Shown here in pieces: positions 1 through 8,373 of a stretch of 64,000 bases of DNA. The notes under the pieces were generated by a model that made no database searches, was not told the DNA's origin, and was given only the letters and a program-made list of their open reading frames with translations. Position 1 is the stretch's first letter, and every line of letters starts with the position of its first letter. Position numbers and translations under genes: made by a program. Location of the stretch: assembly GCF_038592985.1 (NCBI RefSeq), contig NZ_CP151951.1:3587001-3651000 (forward strand). Direction: 5' to 3'. Source of the stretch: Paenibacillus sp. FSL R10-2782. GTDB taxonomy: Bacteria; Bacillota; Bacilli; Paenibacillales; Paenibacillaceae.

Positions 1-47
1 GTCCAAAAGATCATTTTGCGCCCGGAGTGGTGATGTTCTCTATGCAT
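1..47 (-). CDS. 5' end of an unidentified gene (partial, runs off the window)
   Basis: An ATG at 47-45 is preceded on the minus strand by a strong purine-rich ribosome binding site (GGGGGGAG, 4-5 nt upstream). It opens a frame that stays open to the window edge, giving 15 residues beginning MHREHHHSGRKMIFW. It lies downstream of rpsU-yqeY in the same orientation, about 230 nt past the yqeY terminator. In B. subtilis this place is taken by the nfeD-like yqeZ and floA, but the visible residues are too few to identify the product. The start is an inference from the RBS alone. Confidence 0.4.
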   Translation of the reverse strand, partial: MHREHHHSGRKMIFW

Positions 48-276
48 TACTCTCCCCCCTTTCGATCTTTCTATGTTATAGCATATCAAATTTTGTCAGG
101 TAAACCATACAGTTTTCAGGATTTATTGTGAAATTCTTGAGTATGTTGCCAATCCTGACGGCTATCATGTACTTTACGTACCCAATGGACATCACGTTTC
201 AAATGAATATAGAAAACGTTTACAAAAAAACATCTTATAATAATCACCCTATGACAAACGCGACAGATACAGAAAT

Positions 277-302
277 AACACCCTCTGTAAACAGAGGGTG
301 TT
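277..302 (-). terminator. Rho-independent terminator of rpsU-yqeY
   Basis: A perfect 11-bp stem (AACACCCTCTG at 277-287 with its complement at 292-302) and a TAAA loop lie just after the yqeY stop. A moderately T-rich stretch follows on the minus strand. A second inverted repeat (253-259 with 313-319) encloses the hairpin, so the 3' end may fold into a longer stem. Confidence 0.8.
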
Positions 303-325
303 GAGCGTTCCTGTTTGTCGCAGGT

Positions 326-769
326 TTATTGCAGAAATTGCTGAACCGCTTGGTTCACGAGCTTACCGTCAGCGCGGCCTTTTACCTTAGGCATCAAGGC
401 CGTCATTACTTTCCCCATCTCTGCTTTCGAAGAAGCACCGGTTTCCTGGATGGTCTGCTGTACAATAACTTTAATTTCTTCTTCAGAAAGTTGTTCGGGA
501 AGGTACTGAGCGATGATCTCTATTTCTGCTTTAGTGCTTGTCGCAAGTTCATCACGACCGGCTTTTTCAAATTCATGGAGGGCATCTTTTCGCTGTTTGA
601 TCTCACGACTCAGAATATCAAGCACTTCGTTGTCGTCCAAATCCCGTTTCAAATCTATTTCAAGATTTTTAATCGTAGAACGAACCATTCGAATGGTGGA
701 GAGTTTGAACTTGTCCTTACTCTTCATTGCTTGCTTCATATCTTCGTTCAATCGTTCGCTCAAATTCAT
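326..769 (-). CDS. yqeY: GatB/YqeY domain protein
   Basis: A 147-residue protein of the YqeY family, which resembles the tRNA-binding C-terminal domain of the GatB amidotransferase subunit. It is predicted cytoplasmic and its physiological role is poorly defined. It begins MNLSERLNEDMKQAMKSKDK and is highly charged and helical, with the family-typical C-terminal segment LMPKVKGRADGKLVNQAVQQ. Length matches the family. It follows rpsU by 16 nt, and an AGGAGG overlapping the rpsU 3' end serves as its ribosome binding site, so the two are cotranscribed as in other Bacilli. A strong hairpin terminator follows the stop codon. The family call is secure; the function is not. Confidence 0.93.
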   Translation of the reverse strand: MNLSERLNEDMKQAMKSKDKFKLSTIRMVRSTIKNLEIDLKRDLDDNEVLDILSREIKQRKDALHEFEKAGRDELATSTKAEIEIIAQYLPEQLSEEEIKVIVQQTIQETGASSKAEMGKVMTALMPKVKGRADGKLVNQAVQQFLQ

Positions 770-785
770 GATTGCTTAGATCCTC

Positions 786-959
786 CTAGAACTTTCTCTT
801 ACGAGCAGCCTCGGACTTTTTCTTGCGCTTTACGCTTGGCTTTTCATAATGCTTGCGTTTCTTCACCTCAGCCAATACGCCATCCTTAGCAATGGAACGT
901 TTAAAGCGACGAAGTGCAGCATCAATTGTCTCGTTTTTGCGAACTTTAGTTTCAGACAC
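786..959 (-). CDS. rpsU: 30S ribosomal protein S21
   Basis: This encodes the 57-residue small-subunit protein S21, highly basic with a Lys/Arg-rich C-terminus ([16 protein letters not shown]). The start is the GTG at 959-957: it follows a GGAGGGAGGG ribosome binding site and gives the usual S21 beginning ([20 protein letters not shown]). The frame is open further upstream to 1013, but that extension would begin at the -10 box and cannot be translated from the visible promoter. It is first gene of the rpsU-yqeY operon. Confidence 0.96.
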   Translation of the reverse strand: MSETKVRKNETIDAALRRFKRSIAKDGVLAEVKKRKHYEKPSVKRKKKSEAARKRKF

Positions 960-1018
960 CAGTTTTCCCTCCCTCCGACCAGACCGTCCAAGAGCAATAA
1001 CACGGTTCATCAAATTTT

Positions 1019-1048
1019 ATTATAGGTGAAACGGAAACCGGGTGTCAA
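1019..1048 (-). promoter_or_regulatory. Sigma-A promoter of rpsU-yqeY
   Basis: Read on the minus strand, a consensus TTGACA (1048-1043) and TATAAT (1024-1019) are separated by 18 nt. Transcription should start near 1012, about 50 nt before the rpsU GTG. The match is complete at both hexamers, as expected for a ribosomal protein gene. An inverted repeat (ACCTATA and its complement) partly overlaps both boxes. Confidence 0.85.
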
Positions 1049-1128
1049 CCTATAAGAAAAAATGAATAAATAAAGAATACAAATTTCCCCCATTACGTCC
1101 ATATTACTTATAAACAAGCACTGTCATT

Positions 1129-1488
1129 CTAAGAATGTGAGTCCGAAATTCCCGTTAAGGCACCCAATGGGGCACCGCCCAACAGATGATAATGCAGATG
1201 TCCCACCACTTGACCGCTATCCGGGCCGCAGTTGTTAATCAACCGGTAACCGGATTCAGCAATACCCAGTTTTTTCGCCACCTCAAGCGCAACACGATGG
1301 ATCTCCGCAATCAGAGGAAGATCCTCTTCCGTCACAGCATTCATTGAAGGAATATATTTCTTCGGAATAATGAGTACGTGTACTGGCGCCGCAGGCTGGA
1401 TGTCATGAAACGCGAGCACATTGTCGGTTTCCAACACTTTTTTGCTGGGGATGGTTCCATCCACAATTTTCAAAAACAGATCGTCCAT
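1129..1488 (-). CDS. hit: HIT family (HinT-type) nucleotide hydrolase
   Basis: A 119-residue histidine-triad protein, probably a purine nucleoside phosphoramidase of the HinT branch that hydrolyses adenosine 5'-phosphoramidates. The triad HLHYH is at residues 97-101, preceded by the conserved GQVVGHLHYHLLGG context. The N-terminal MDDLFLKIVDGTIP and the APVHVLIIPKKYI strand are typical of the family. Length is normal. The ATG follows a GGAGGGG ribosome binding site. It is monocistronic as far as can be seen: the next upstream gene ends 161 nt away and rpsU has its own promoter downstream. The natural substrate cannot be told from sequence. Confidence 0.95.
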   Translation of the reverse strand: MDDLFLKIVDGTIPSKKVLETDNVLAFHDIQPAAPVHVLIIPKKYIPSMNAVTEEDLPLIAEIHRVALEVAKKLGIAESGYRLINNCGPDSGQVVGHLHYHLLGGAPLGALTGISDSHS

Positions 1489-1649
1489 TCAAACCCCTCC
1501 TTTGGCAGTGAGCCGACCATCAGATTCGAAAGTGCAGAACCCGTGCTTTCGGCATTCAAAGTTATGTATTTCCCACAACCGATTGGAATATATACAGTTA
1601 TGGCTTGTTATACCTACGTTTCTATATGTATCATAACGGAAAAAGGGGC

Positions 1650-2999
1650 TTAATACCAGTTCCCTTTCCCCGCTTCCTCTATAATGGCTTTTACGCCTTC
1701 ATCAATTTGATCCGGTTGAGCCCGCGAAATACTGATGCGTAAAAACTTTTCGTGTTCCTTATAATCAGATAAGTAAAATCCTTTACCGGATACCACCTGC
1801 ACCTTCCTCGCGGCAAGACGCTGCACCAAACGCTCCATGTTCACTGTCCGAGGCAGCTTCAACTGCATATACACTCCCGAGCTTACAGCCGACACTTCAA
1901 TCATCCCGTCCTGATTGTATCGCTCCACTGCCTGGTTTAAAATGCGAATGCGTTCCGCATACAGGCTGCATATCGTGTGCTTGTGGCGTTCATACATTCC
2001 ATTTTTAATATAAATATCAAGTGCGGCCTGAGATAAAATAGAGGTGTCCACGTATCTTTTGTATGCGCTGAACGTCTTTAACAGGGTTTCCGGCAAAACC
2101 GCAACGCCTAAGCGCAAGCCCGGGAAAATGATTTTGGAGAAGCTTTTCAAATAAATGACACGGTCTGTCTGATCGTACGCATATATAGGATCAAAAAGGT
2201 GATCGCTCCCCAAATCAGCCATGTAATCATCCTCCACGATGTACACATCGTATTTGGCAGCTAATGCGGCTATAGCCTTGCGTTCCCCTGTGTTGTATGA
2301 GGTTCCCAGGGGATTATGATATCTTGACATCGTGTAAAAAAACTTGATGCTCTCGTTCTTAAATTGATGCTCCAATTCCTGCAAATCTATACCTGCCGCT
2401 GTTCGGGCGATGGTGCTGACGGGTATGCTCTCTCCCTCCAAAAAACGCAAATAAATATCGTAGCTTGGCTGTTCTACCAAAACCGTCTTTTTGCCGTTCG
2501 GAAACGGCATTTTGGCGAGGATTTCCAGTGCCTGCTGAACACCAGAAGTAACGATAATCCGCTCCATTTTTGCAAATACCTGATTATCGGCCAAGTGAGA
2601 AACGAGCGTATGGCGCAGTGTCTCCAATCCTTGCGAATCTCCATAGGTGAACAAATGATATTTGTACGTATCTATGGCCTGATTCAGACAATGCTGAAAG
2701 TCCAGATAAGGAAATACATTTAAATCCGGGGAAGCCGAAGCAAAATCAATCAAGGCCTGAATATGACCTTGGCTATGATGCAAATCGCCGGAGTTCTCCA
2801 CCACATAATATCCGCTTTGCGGAATGGAATAGATGGCGTGTTTCTTTTCAAGTTCGGCATATGCCCGCAAAATCGTGCTTTTGCTGCACTCGTACAACTC
2901 TGAAGCATCTCGGATAGAAGGCAGCTTCTGACCCGAGCTGTATTGCCCCTCGCGGATTTTAAGCTCTATATCCGATAGAACCGAAATATATTTTTTCAC
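1650..2999 (-). CDS. MocR-type GntR transcriptional regulator with aminotransferase-like domain
   Basis: A 449-residue fusion of an N-terminal GntR winged helix (residues 5-68; SGQKLPSIRDASELYECSKS) and a fold-type I PLP aminotransferase domain (about 90-440). The PLP lysine is K289 in SFSK, and the EDDY segment near 256-259 supplies the aspartate facing the pyridine nitrogen. Such regulators use PLP or its adducts as a signal rather than performing transamination. It starts at GTG 2999 behind AGGAGG. It is divergent from an EamA transporter with a palindrome between them, so it probably controls that transporter and itself. The effector is unknown. Confidence 0.92.
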   Translation of the reverse strand: MKKYISVLSDIELKIREGQYSSGQKLPSIRDASELYECSKSTILRAYAELEKKHAIYSIPQSGYYVVENSGDLHHSQGHIQALIDFASASPDLNVFPYLDFQHCLNQAIDTYKYHLFTYGDSQGLETLRHTLVSHLADNQVFAKMERIIVTSGVQQALEILAKMPFPNGKKTVLVEQPSYDIYLRFLEGESIPVSTIARTAAGIDLQELEHQFKNESIKFFYTMSRYHNPLGTSYNTGERKAIAALAAKYDVYIVEDDYMADLGSDHLFDPIYAYDQTDRVIYLKSFSKIIFPGLRLGVAVLPETLLKTFSAYKRYVDTSILSQAALDIYIKNGMYERHKHTICSLYAERIRILNQAVERYNQDGMIEVSAVSSGVYMQLKLPRTVNMERLVQRLAARKVQVVSGKGFYLSDYKEHEKFLRISISRAQPDQIDEGVKAIIEEAGKGNWY

Positions 3000-3093
3000 A
3001 ATGATCCTCCTGCCTGCTTATTTCACTTTTTCTAGTTCTTTATAGGTTGATGTTAACATGCTTTATGTGTAAGCAGGATGCCCTAGTTTATAA

Positions 3094-3111
3094 AACTGTA
3101 CCGATACAGTT
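3094..3111. promoter_or_regulatory. Probable MocR operator between the divergent regulator and transporter
   Basis: A perfect inverted repeat, AACTGTA-CCGA-TACAGTT, lies in the 218-nt divergent region. On the minus strand it falls directly after a TTGTCA (3118-3113), in what would be the promoter spacer of the regulator gene. The position suggests control of both directions. Binding by the adjacent MocR protein is an inference from position and symmetry. Confidence 0.6.
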
Positions 3112-3217
3112 ATGACAATTTGATATCCCACAGGCTCGTCCATTGTTGTACCTTTAGTTCATCGGAGAGGACGTTCGCGAACATGGTCCCGAAGCATGAA
3201 AGAGAGGTAGGCAACTT

Positions 3218-4165
3218 ATGGACACCCAAACAAAAGGATTAAAACTGGCTTATTTTTTTGCGGTGCTGAATGCTGCAATTATTGGATTTTCGTTTTTATT
3301 TACTAAAATGGCGTTAGTGTATGCTCATCCCATCGATACGCTGACCTATCGGTTTGCAGCTTCTTTTATAGTCCTGTCAATTCCGGTGGCCTTGGGGTGG
3401 ATCAAGCTGTCTTATCGGGGCAAACCCATATTTAAAGCACTGCTGCTGGCTCTAATGTACCCGTTGGGATTTTTCACCCTACAAGCATTTGGATTACAGC
3501 ACGCAACTTCCGCCGAGGGAGGTATTATGTATGCCTTCACACCCGTTGTAACGATGATCATTGCTTCCCTATTTTTAAAAGAAACAACGACCCTTTTACA
3601 GAAGCTGTCGATCTTTTTATCTGTTTTCGGCGTTGTGTTCATCTTTATCATGAAAGGAAGCAGCTTTAACTTGTCCAATTTGGGCGGGCTCTCCATGCTC
3701 TTCCTGACGTGTGTAGCGTTTGCTGGATACAGCGTTTTGGCACGCTCTCTTTCAAAGCATTTTAGTCCGGCGGAAATCAGTTATTTTATGATGGGTATCG
3801 GATTTATTACATTTCTGGCCATATCGCTCACTAACCATATTCAAGGTGGGACACTGGGCACATTTGTAGCCTTGTCCAGCAACGGTACCTTCATACTGTC
3901 CATTATATATCTTGGCGTGGTGGCCTCGCTTATCACTTCACTGACTGCAAATTTTGCTTTGTCGAAAATAGAAGCGTCAAAAATGAGCGTATTTACCAAT
4001 CTGTCGACTATCGTGTCTATCGCAGCCGGGGCTTTGTTTATTGGAGAAAAGATAACAGTGTACCATCTGATTGGCTCGTTACTGATCATAGCCGGGGTGA
4101 TCGGAACCAATTATTTAGGCCGGAAAAAGACAGTATCGCTTCGTGCAGACACTAATAAAACGTAG
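3218..4165 (+). CDS. EamA/DMT superfamily transporter
   Basis: A 315-residue membrane protein with about ten hydrophobic segments arranged as two EamA repeats (roughly 8-145 and 160-297), typical of drug/metabolite exporters. The conserved GFSFLFTKMAL near the first helix and the GEKITVYHLIGSLLIIAG segment of the last repeat fit the family. The start ATG has a purine-rich AGAGAGGTAGG upstream. It is transcribed divergently from a MocR regulator across a palindromic operator. This pairing is common and suggests export or uptake of an amino-acid or vitamin B6-related metabolite, but the substrate is not readable. Confidence 0.9.
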   Translation: MDTQTKGLKLAYFFAVLNAAIIGFSFLFTKMALVYAHPIDTLTYRFAASFIVLSIPVALGWIKLSYRGKPIFKALLLALMYPLGFFTLQAFGLQHATSAEGGIMYAFTPVVTMIIASLFLKETTTLLQKLSIFLSVFGVVFIFIMKGSSFNLSNLGGLSMLFLTCVAFAGYSVLARSLSKHFSPAEISYFMMGIGFITFLAISLTNHIQGGTLGTFVALSSNGTFILSIIYLGVVASLITSLTANFALSKIEASKMSVFTNLSTIVSIAAGALFIGEKITVYHLIGSLLIIAGVIGTNYLGRKKTVSLRADTNKT

Positions 4166-4232
4166 TCGCTTATAGAGAAATGAGCTGGAAAGGAAAGAAT
4201 GTTGAGATTGCTGAGGGCATGCTATGAGGTAG

Positions 4233-4272
4233 AAAAAAGAGGCTGTTTCTTCTTGGCGGAAGAAGCAGCCTT
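4233..4272 (-). terminator. Terminator for the 4318-4710 gene
   Basis: A 13-bp stem (4240-4252 with 4259-4271, one G-U wobble) is followed on the minus strand by a run of six T (4238-4233). The orientation shows that it ends the minus-strand gene. No T-run follows on the plus strand, so it is a poor terminator for the EamA gene converging on it. Confidence 0.8.
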
Positions 4273-4317
4273 AAGTATGTCATGATGACCTCACTATGGC
4301 GATTAAAAGACAGGGGT

Positions 4318-4710
4318 TTAATAATAAGGGAGCAGGCTGATCGCGGTCAGCGCAGCAAGTGGCAGGATCAGACGGTTAAAGCGCCGACGTCCATATGGGA
4401 AACCATATCCGTAGCCTATGCCGGGTACCGGGGCTGGGTACGGATATGGCGGGTAGGATGCAAAGCCGCCATAAGCACGGGAACCGCAGCCGCAGTTGTT
4501 AGGCGGATAAGGGAGATTTACGTTCTCTGCTTCACCCACGGGAACTGCCAAATATAATTTCTCATCATCCACATGCTCCACAATTCCATCATACATCGTT
4601 CCATCCTTCACCCATACGCATACGTAGCGGTGCATATGCTGTTGACATAGCATTTTAGCATCCATTTTTTCTGGTGCAGTCCCTTTTTCGTTGGTCATGC
4701 TTTTTTCCAT
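4318..4710 (-). CDS. Hypothetical small protein: Sm-like N-terminus and Gly/Tyr/Pro-rich tail
   Basis: 130 residues, function unknown. Residues about 22-58 form a compact beta-rich unit (HRYVCVWVKDGTMYDGIVEH, then VDDEKLYLAVPVGE) reminiscent of Sm-like folds seen in small Bacilli proteins. Residues 68-108 are rich in Pro, Tyr and Gly, including a CGCGS motif. The C-terminus has a basic RRRFNRL patch followed by a hydrophobic stretch ILPLAALTAISLLPYY that could insert in a membrane. It starts at ATG 4710 behind AGGAGG and has its own terminator. The composition resembles spore coat or surface proteins, but no sporulation promoter was recognised. Confidence 0.75.
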   Translation of the reverse strand: MEKSMTNEKGTAPEKMDAKMLCQQHMHRYVCVWVKDGTMYDGIVEHVDDEKLYLAVPVGEAENVNLPYPPNNCGCGSRAYGGFASYPPYPYPAPVPGIGYGYGFPYGRRRFNRLILPLAALTAISLLPYY

Positions 4711-4802
4711 GGTTGTTTCCTCCTAGGCTCTTGCATGTATACCGTATGTTATTCAAAAATGGGCTATGTGCTACATCAAATTGGGCGAATTCCGGCTTGC
4801 AA

Positions 4803-4899
4803 ACAAAAAAAGAAGCACCCCGGAGGCTCTTGGTAGAGCCCCTCTGAACGGACGTATGACGGGAAGTTTCCTTCCGCAGCATACGTCCGCCGGGGTGCT
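4803..4899 (-). terminator. Branched (three-way junction) terminator downstream of sbcC
   Basis: On the minus strand an outer 10-bp stem (4899-4890 with 4823-4814, AGCACCCCGG) encloses two hairpins: a 9-bp stem (4888-4880 with 4858-4850) with extra pairing at its tip, and a 6-bp stem (4840-4835 with 4830-4825). A T-run (4810-4804) follows at once. It ends the addB-addA-sbcD-sbcC operon about 75 nt after the sbcC stop. The branched form is unusual for a simple terminator. Confidence 0.75.
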
Positions 4900-4974
4900 G
4901 TATGATTAACTTGTCGGCTTAGCTGTATTATAACAATACTTTGAAACTGTATCTGTGATCTGTATCACGTCGCT

Positions 4975-7900
4975 TCAAAATGTTTCCATAACCACGCGGG
5001 AGCCGCCTCCTGCCTGCTCTGCGGGAAGAACGACCAGCTTGCGCGGCAGGCGGGCTCGCAGCTCGGGCACATGGCTGATCACGCCGACTGACAGTTGATC
5101 GTGATGCAGCTTTTCCAGCGAGGTGATCACCGTGTCCAGGAGTTCAGGGTCCAGTGTTCCAAAGCCTTCATCCAGAAAGAAAAATTGCAGCGGGTATTGG
5201 CCGCGCAATTGAATCTGGGCCGACAGTGCGAGTGCGAGCGACAAGGAGGTCAGGAACGTTTCACCGCCGGACAAGGTGGATACTGGACGCTTGACCCCGC
5301 CGTTGGCATCGTCACTAATGACAAAGCCACCGCTGGAGTCTACCTCTAGCGCATAACGCTGCTTGGTCAGAAAACGTAAACGACGTGAAGCCGACTGACT
5401 GACCTGCATTAGCTGCTCCTCGGCAATGTATTCGACGAAGGCGTTGCCCCGGAAAACGGACTGGAGCTTGGACATCTTTTCTGCCTCGCTGCGCAAATGA
5501 GTGCGATTGGACTCCAGTTCCATCCAGCGGACATGCCGATGCTGCAAATCCTCCAAATCACGCTCAGCCTTGGCACGATTCTGGAGTGCCTCTTCGTCGC
5601 GTGCACGGCAATCACGCAGCTGGGCGGCGGCCGATTCCCACTGTTCCTCTGTCACTGTTGCTCCATCCAGCTGTTCTTCCACATGTTTTAAACGGGAGGA
5701 CAGCTCTTTTTCACGTTCCCGATGCAGGCTCACTTCACGTTCATAACGTGCAGCTTCCTCCGACCCGAGACAGCATTCCATAACCTCTGCTTCCGTAGCA
5801 AAAGGGGAGGCTTCCAGACGACTGCTCCAGCGAGACTCCGATACCTGCCGTCTTTCTTCTGCCGAATCGGATGCCTGCCGGGCAATCAGCGAAGCATGAA
5901 CGGCTTGCTGCTTGCGTTCCTCCGCTTCAGCGCGGAGGCGTGCGGCGGCTTCGACTCCGTTTCTCAGCCCTCGAAGGCGCGAGTTCGCTTCTTCCAGCAA
6001 GAAAGCCGCAGGGTCTTCTCCAACCCACTTGCGAAGCTGGACCATTTTTTCGCGCAGCGAGTCATCTTTATTCTGGAGTCCAGTACGACGGGCAATAATG
6101 ATTTTGTCTTCCTCGATGATGCTCTGCTGGATCTGCTGAACACGCGCCGCCTTCTCTTCGAGGAAGGTCACGCTCGTCTCCAGCCGGGACCGCAGCTCTT
6201 CCGCACGTGTATCGCGCTCCTGCATGGCGCGATAACGCTCCGCAGCTTCGCCTGGCACCACGTCCGGCAGCTGCGCCGCCCATTCGGCGCGCAATGCCCC
6301 GCTGCGCGTGGTGCATGCCTCGCGCTTGCTCCGCGCCTGCGTCAGCGCTGCGTCAGCCGCCTCTTGCTCGGCGGCTGCGCGGATACGCCGTTGCTGTCCG
6401 GCGGTGTCCGCCTCGCGTAACGCGTGCGCCTCCACAGGCAGCGCACGCGCACGGGCGGCCAGCTCGGCGGCCGTCCGCTCCAGCGCTACGCAGCGCTCCG
6501 CCCAAGCGGCGGCACCGCGCAGCGGCGCTGGCGCTGCGATGGGTGCAGCCGGCTCGCCCGTGGCGGCCGCGCCGCTGGCGTCTGCGGCGGCGGGCTGCAC
6601 CAGCAGGCTGCGCTGCTCGTGCAGCTGCTGGCGCAGCGTAAGGCGCAGCTCCTGCAAGCCCAGCCGCAGGCGGTGCAGCTCGTCCGGCGCCGCAGCATCC
6701 GCGCCGTGGGCTGCGGTGGCGGCGGGCGCGGGGTGGTGCAGCGAGCCGCACACCGCGCACGGCTCGCCCTCGCGCAGCTCGGATGCGAGGTGCTGCGCAA
6801 GGCGGCCCAGCTCCTCGGCGCGCAGCTCATGGCGAAGCTGCTCCTCCTCGGCAGTCAGCGCCGACACATCGGCGCTGACCTCTGCCTCCAGCGCGAGCAG
6901 CGCCTCGATGCCCTCAGCCGCCTGCGCGGCAAGGGCGGAACGCCGTCCCTCCACCTCAAGTGTCTCCTGCTCCGTCAGTTTCAGGCGTTCGTCAGCCTGG
7001 GCAAGCCGCTGTTCCTGCGTGACACAATCCTGCTCTGCTTCGCGTAGCTGCTCATCCGCCGTCTCCAGTTGTTGCAGCCGTTGCACAGCCTCTTGAAGCA
7101 TTCGCCGTTCATCCGCACGCACTTCATTTTGCTTCAATTCCTGTTGAAGCTCCTGCTGCCGCTTTGACCCTCGCGCATATAGCTCTTGTTCCTTGGCGAG
7201 ACCTTCGGCATATGTAGCAAGGGTTTGCTCACTCTGCGCAAGCTCTACCGCCAGACGGTTCCGTTCTGACCGCAACGCTTCCGTATCAAGCTCCAGTTGC
7301 AGCGCCTGCTCCAGCTGATCGATTCGAAGCAACAGCTTCGGTTCCTCTGCACCCAGAGCTTGCCGGGCCTGCTCATCTGCTTGCACAGACACAACCGCAG
7401 CCTCCTGCGCCAATGTCGCCTGCACCGCCGCTTCTTCCGCTGCCTTTCGGCGTTTATCCGCTTCGGCAGCGGCTTCCTTCCAATCGGTCAGCGCAGGCAG
7501 CAATGCCTCGGCTGCGGAGGCCTGACGGAGCTTACGCTCCAGAGAAGCAATGTCCGGCTCCAGTGCTGCCAGCTGCTCCAACTCGTTCGCCCGGCGGCTG
7601 CGCTCCATGACCAGCTCACGAATTTTGTTCAGCGCTTCCGTCTCGCGAGATACCCGTTCCAACTCGCGACGTGAGGCCTCCGCATGGGCAAAAGCCTCTT
7701 TGAGACGCTGTTCTGCCTGTTCAAGCGCTTCGGCACCCGCATCGCCCAGACCCTGCTGCTCCGCCTCCAGTGCTTTCAATGCAGCGTCATTGTCCTTCAC
7801 ACGACGACTCAGCTTTTGCGCAAGCTGATCTCCATACTTTTCCAAATGAAACAAACGCTGTAGCATCTGCCTGCGTTCACTGCCCTTTAATGATAAAAAT

Positions 7901-8373
7901 TCAGCAAACTTCCCCTGTGGCAATACGACAGCACGTGTGAAATCGTCCATTTTCAGGCCGATATACTCCTCCACACAACGCGTCACGTCCTGCACCTTGT
8001 CAGCCAGGACTTCCTCACCCTCCTCTGTGAACGCGATAAATCGACTAAGCGTATTATTCACCGATACGCCCCCAGCCCGTTTGAATCGGCGCTCCACACG
8101 ATAACGACGAGGCCCTTGGGCTGACATCAATTCGAACGTAAACGCAACGGACAGCGTATCCTCAGCATGATTCATAATGCCCTGTGTTCCATTCACCGCC
8201 CGCTCTACCTTGCCGTACATAGCCAACGTAATCGCGTCCAGCAACGTCGATTTACCGCTGCCTGTCGGGCCAAAGATCCCGAATAGTCCGGTTTCGGTCA
8301 GCTCGTCAAAATGGATTTCCTGCGACTCCCGGTAGCTTTGCAACCCCGCCAATTTCAGAAGAATCGGTTTCAT
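4975..8373 (-). CDS. sbcC: Nuclease SbcCD subunit C (SMC-like ATPase)
   Basis: 1132 residues, the ATPase subunit of the SbcCD/Rad50-Mre11-type nuclease that opens hairpins and processes DNA ends. The Walker A GPTGSGKS is at residues 35-42. Two long coiled coils flank a zinc-hook motif CAVC at 539-542. The C-terminal lobe has the ABC signature LSGGET and the Walker B segment FFFLDEGFGTLD. It overlaps sbcD by 4 nt (ATGA), so translation is coupled. The hook-proximal part (about 540-700) is very Ala/Arg-rich and its DNA is strikingly GC-rich compared with the rest. Length is somewhat above the E. coli protein. Confidence 0.97.
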   Translation of the reverse strand: MKPILLKLAGLQSYRESQEIHFDELTETGLFGIFGPTGSGKSTLLDAITLAMYGKVERAVNGTQGIMNHAEDTLSVAFTFELMSAQGPRRYRVERRFKRAGGVSVNNTLSRFIAFTEEGEEVLADKVQDVTRCVEEYIGLKMDDFTRAVVLPQGKFAEFLSLKGSERRQMLQRLFHLEKYGDQLAQKLSRRVKDNDAALKALEAEQQGLGDAGAEALEQAEQRLKEAFAHAEASRRELERVSRETEALNKIRELVMERSRRANELEQLAALEPDIASLERKLRQASAAEALLPALTDWKEAAAEADKRRKAAEEAAVQATLAQEAAVVSVQADEQARQALGAEEPKLLLRIDQLEQALQLELDTEALRSERNRLAVELAQSEQTLATYAEGLAKEQELYARGSKRQQELQQELKQNEVRADERRMLQEAVQRLQQLETADEQLREAEQDCVTQEQRLAQADERLKLTEQETLEVEGRRSALAAQAAEGIEALLALEAEVSADVSALTAEEEQLRHELRAEELGRLAQHLASELREGEPCAVCGSLHHPAPAATAAHGADAAAPDELHRLRLGLQELRLTLRQQLHEQRSLLVQPAAADASGAAATGEPAAPIAAPAPLRGAAAWAERCVALERTAAELAARARALPVEAHALREADTAGQQRRIRAAAEQEAADAALTQARSKREACTTRSGALRAEWAAQLPDVVPGEAAERYRAMQERDTRAEELRSRLETSVTFLEEKAARVQQIQQSIIEEDKIIIARRTGLQNKDDSLREKMVQLRKWVGEDPAAFLLEEANSRLRGLRNGVEAAARLRAEAEERKQQAVHASLIARQASDSAEERRQVSESRWSSRLEASPFATEAEVMECCLGSEEAARYEREVSLHREREKELSSRLKHVEEQLDGATVTEEQWESAAAQLRDCRARDEEALQNRAKAERDLEDLQHRHVRWMELESNRTHLRSEAEKMSKLQSVFRGNAFVEYIAEEQLMQVSQSASRRLRFLTKQRYALEVDSSGGFVISDDANGGVKRPVSTLSGGETFLTSLSLALALSAQIQLRGQYPLQFFFLDEGFGTLDPELLDTVITSLEKLHHDQLSVGVISHVPELRARLPRKLVVLPAEQAGGGSRVVMETF

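Noticed and set aside
960..1013. N-terminal extension of rpsU from 1013
   Set aside because: It would start within a few bases of the promoter -10; the GTG at 959 with a strong ribosome binding site gives a normal S21.
4655..4882. 75-codon minus-strand frame over the structure downstream of sbcC
   Set aside because: It is contained in the three-way-junction terminator and the 4318-4710 gene; no ribosome binding site.
6207..7096. Long frames on both strands in the GC-rich part of sbcC
   Set aside because: High GC removes stop codons in all frames; the Ala/Arg/Ser/Cys-rich translations have no features, while sbcC is continuous.
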